A stretch of DNA of 6,033 nt, taken from assembly GCA_030620065.1 (NCBI GenBank), contig JAUXFJ010000106.1:1-6033 (forward strand), given 5' to 3'. The stretch's first letter is position 1. Each line of letters begins with the position of its first letter. The notes beneath the pieces were generated by a model. That model was not told where the DNA came from, searched no databases, and was given only the letters and a program-made list of their open reading frames with translations. This DNA is from Anaerolineaceae bacterium (lineage in GTDB: Bacteria > Chloroflexota > Anaerolineae > Anaerolineales > Anaerolineaceae). Below, piece after piece: positions 5,436 to 6,033 of this stretch. Position numbers and translations under genes: made by a program.

Positions 5436-6033
5436 TTATTGCCGCGCACCAAAAAGTTTGCTGCCAATTCGGACGATATTTGCGCCCTCTTCAATTGCAA
5501 TTTGATAACTATTGCTCATGCCCATGGAAAGAAATCGCATGTTTATACTCGGTATATTCTTGGCAGCAAGACGGTCGAAAATCTCTCTCGTTACTTTGAA
5601 GTAAGGCCGGCTATCCTCAGGATTACCAAAGCGTGGTCCCATAGTCATTAAGCCTTCCACGCGAATATGCTCCAAGGTGCTCATCTGATACACTAGCTCA
5701 TCAACTTCATTCGGCAGGACTCCGGTTTTATTTGCCTCGCGGCCGCTGTTGATTTCCACCAAGACCGGCATTGTCTTTTCAATAAGTGCACAAAGACGAT
5801 CTAAAGTTTTAGCTAACCGCCACGAGTCAACGGTCTCGATCATATCGAAGTGTTGTACGGCTACTTTTGCCTTATTGCGCTGCAGATGACCGATCATATG
5901 CCAACTAACCTGGCTGCCTATTGCCTGAATTATAGGCAATGCTTCTTGCACATAATTGTAACCAATACAAGTTACACCAGCCTGGATAGCAGCTTGTACC
6001 TCTTCTAATGTACGTGTTTTAGCGGCAGCTACC
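5436..6033 (-). CDS. yggS: YggS/PROSC family PLP-binding protein, N-terminus cut by window edge
   Basis: The frame is open from the TAA at 5436-5438 to the right edge, giving 198 residues; about 25-35 N-terminal residues are missing against a family size near 225-235. The 171-residue stretch starting at a GTG (5949-5951) is only the internal Val of YNYVQEA and not a true start. Visible landmarks are AAAKTRT, whose Lys (6018-6020) is the expected Schiff-base lysine for pyridoxal 5'-phosphate; HMIGHLQRNK; VEINSGREANKTGV; LMTMGPRFGNPEDSRPYF; and the C-terminal phosphate-binding SMGMS with RIGSKLFGAR. The family folds as a single-domain alanine-racemase-like TIM barrel without known catalysis and keeps free PLP and amino-acid/keto-acid pools balanced. 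The usual GENYVQE reads GYNYVQE here. It is the first visible gene of the leftward trio, and its promoter lies outside the window. In many bacteria yggS sits near division genes; here it is next to Fe-S related genes. Confidence 0.95.
   Translation of the reverse strand, partial: VAAAKTRTLEEVQAAIQAGVTCIGYNYVQEALPIIQAIGSQVSWHMIGHLQRNKAKVAVQHFDMIETVDSWRLAKTLDRLCALIEKTMPVLVEINSGREANKTGVLPNEVDELVYQMSTLEHIRVEGLMTMGPRFGNPEDSRPYFKVTREIFDRLAAKNIPSINMRFLSMGMSNSYQIAIEEGANIVRIGSKLFGARQ

Noticed and set aside
5436..5951. A 171-residue protein starting at the GTG at 5949-5951
   Set aside because: The frame stays open to the right edge and the upstream codons encode the conserved YggS N-terminal region with the PLP lysine, so the GTG is an internal Val.
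1..6033. CRISPR array, tRNA, rRNA, riboswitch, phage or toxin-antitoxin genes
   Set aside because: No regularly spaced repeats, no RNA gene signatures and no small gene pairs are visible on either strand.

Overview
The window looks like ordinary chromosomal DNA of a free-living bacterium. Protein style suggests a Chloroflexota (Anaerolineae-like) genome: an acidic SHOCT-like/DUF2089-C type tail, an Mrp-type ATPase with a DUF59 domain, a short COG0731-type radical SAM protein and a YggS protein. That placement is inferred from remembered family resemblance, not from a search. There is no rRNA, tRNA, CRISPR array, insertion sequence or phage gene, and no stretch over 300 bases without a gene.

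Left half, rightward genes. Positions 1-211 hold the C-terminal end of a small acidic protein. After a 159-base gap comes a 12-TM major facilitator transporter (371-1657). After a second AT-rich gap comes another MFS exporter from a different subfamily, resembling Mef/EntS-type DHA3 drug exporters (best start 1840, end 3141). The two transporters differ in sequence and are separated by a gap containing a 14-bp RNA hairpin, so they are neighbours rather than a clear two-gene operon.

Right half, leftward genes. Reading from the right edge: a PLP-homeostasis protein of the YggS/PROSC family, cut by the window edge (5436-6033); a radical SAM protein with CX3CX2C and a small C-terminal helical/winged-helix-like domain (4456-5412); and an Mrp/ApbC-type Fe-S cluster carrier ATPase (3330-4385). 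Gaps of 23 and 70 bases and a shared strand make one operon likely. A plausible link is that Mrp supplies [4Fe-4S] clusters and the radical SAM enzyme uses one, with YggS as a general cofactor gene. The operon promoter lies beyond the right edge. Between the converging gene sets (3142-3329) sits a long dyad that, read leftward, ends in a T-rich run and probably terminates this operon.

Nothing here is convincingly a new system. The items most worth a second look are the radical SAM protein of unknown substrate beside Mrp, the alternative hairpins in the radical SAM-mrp gap, and small departures from family motifs in YggS and Mrp.
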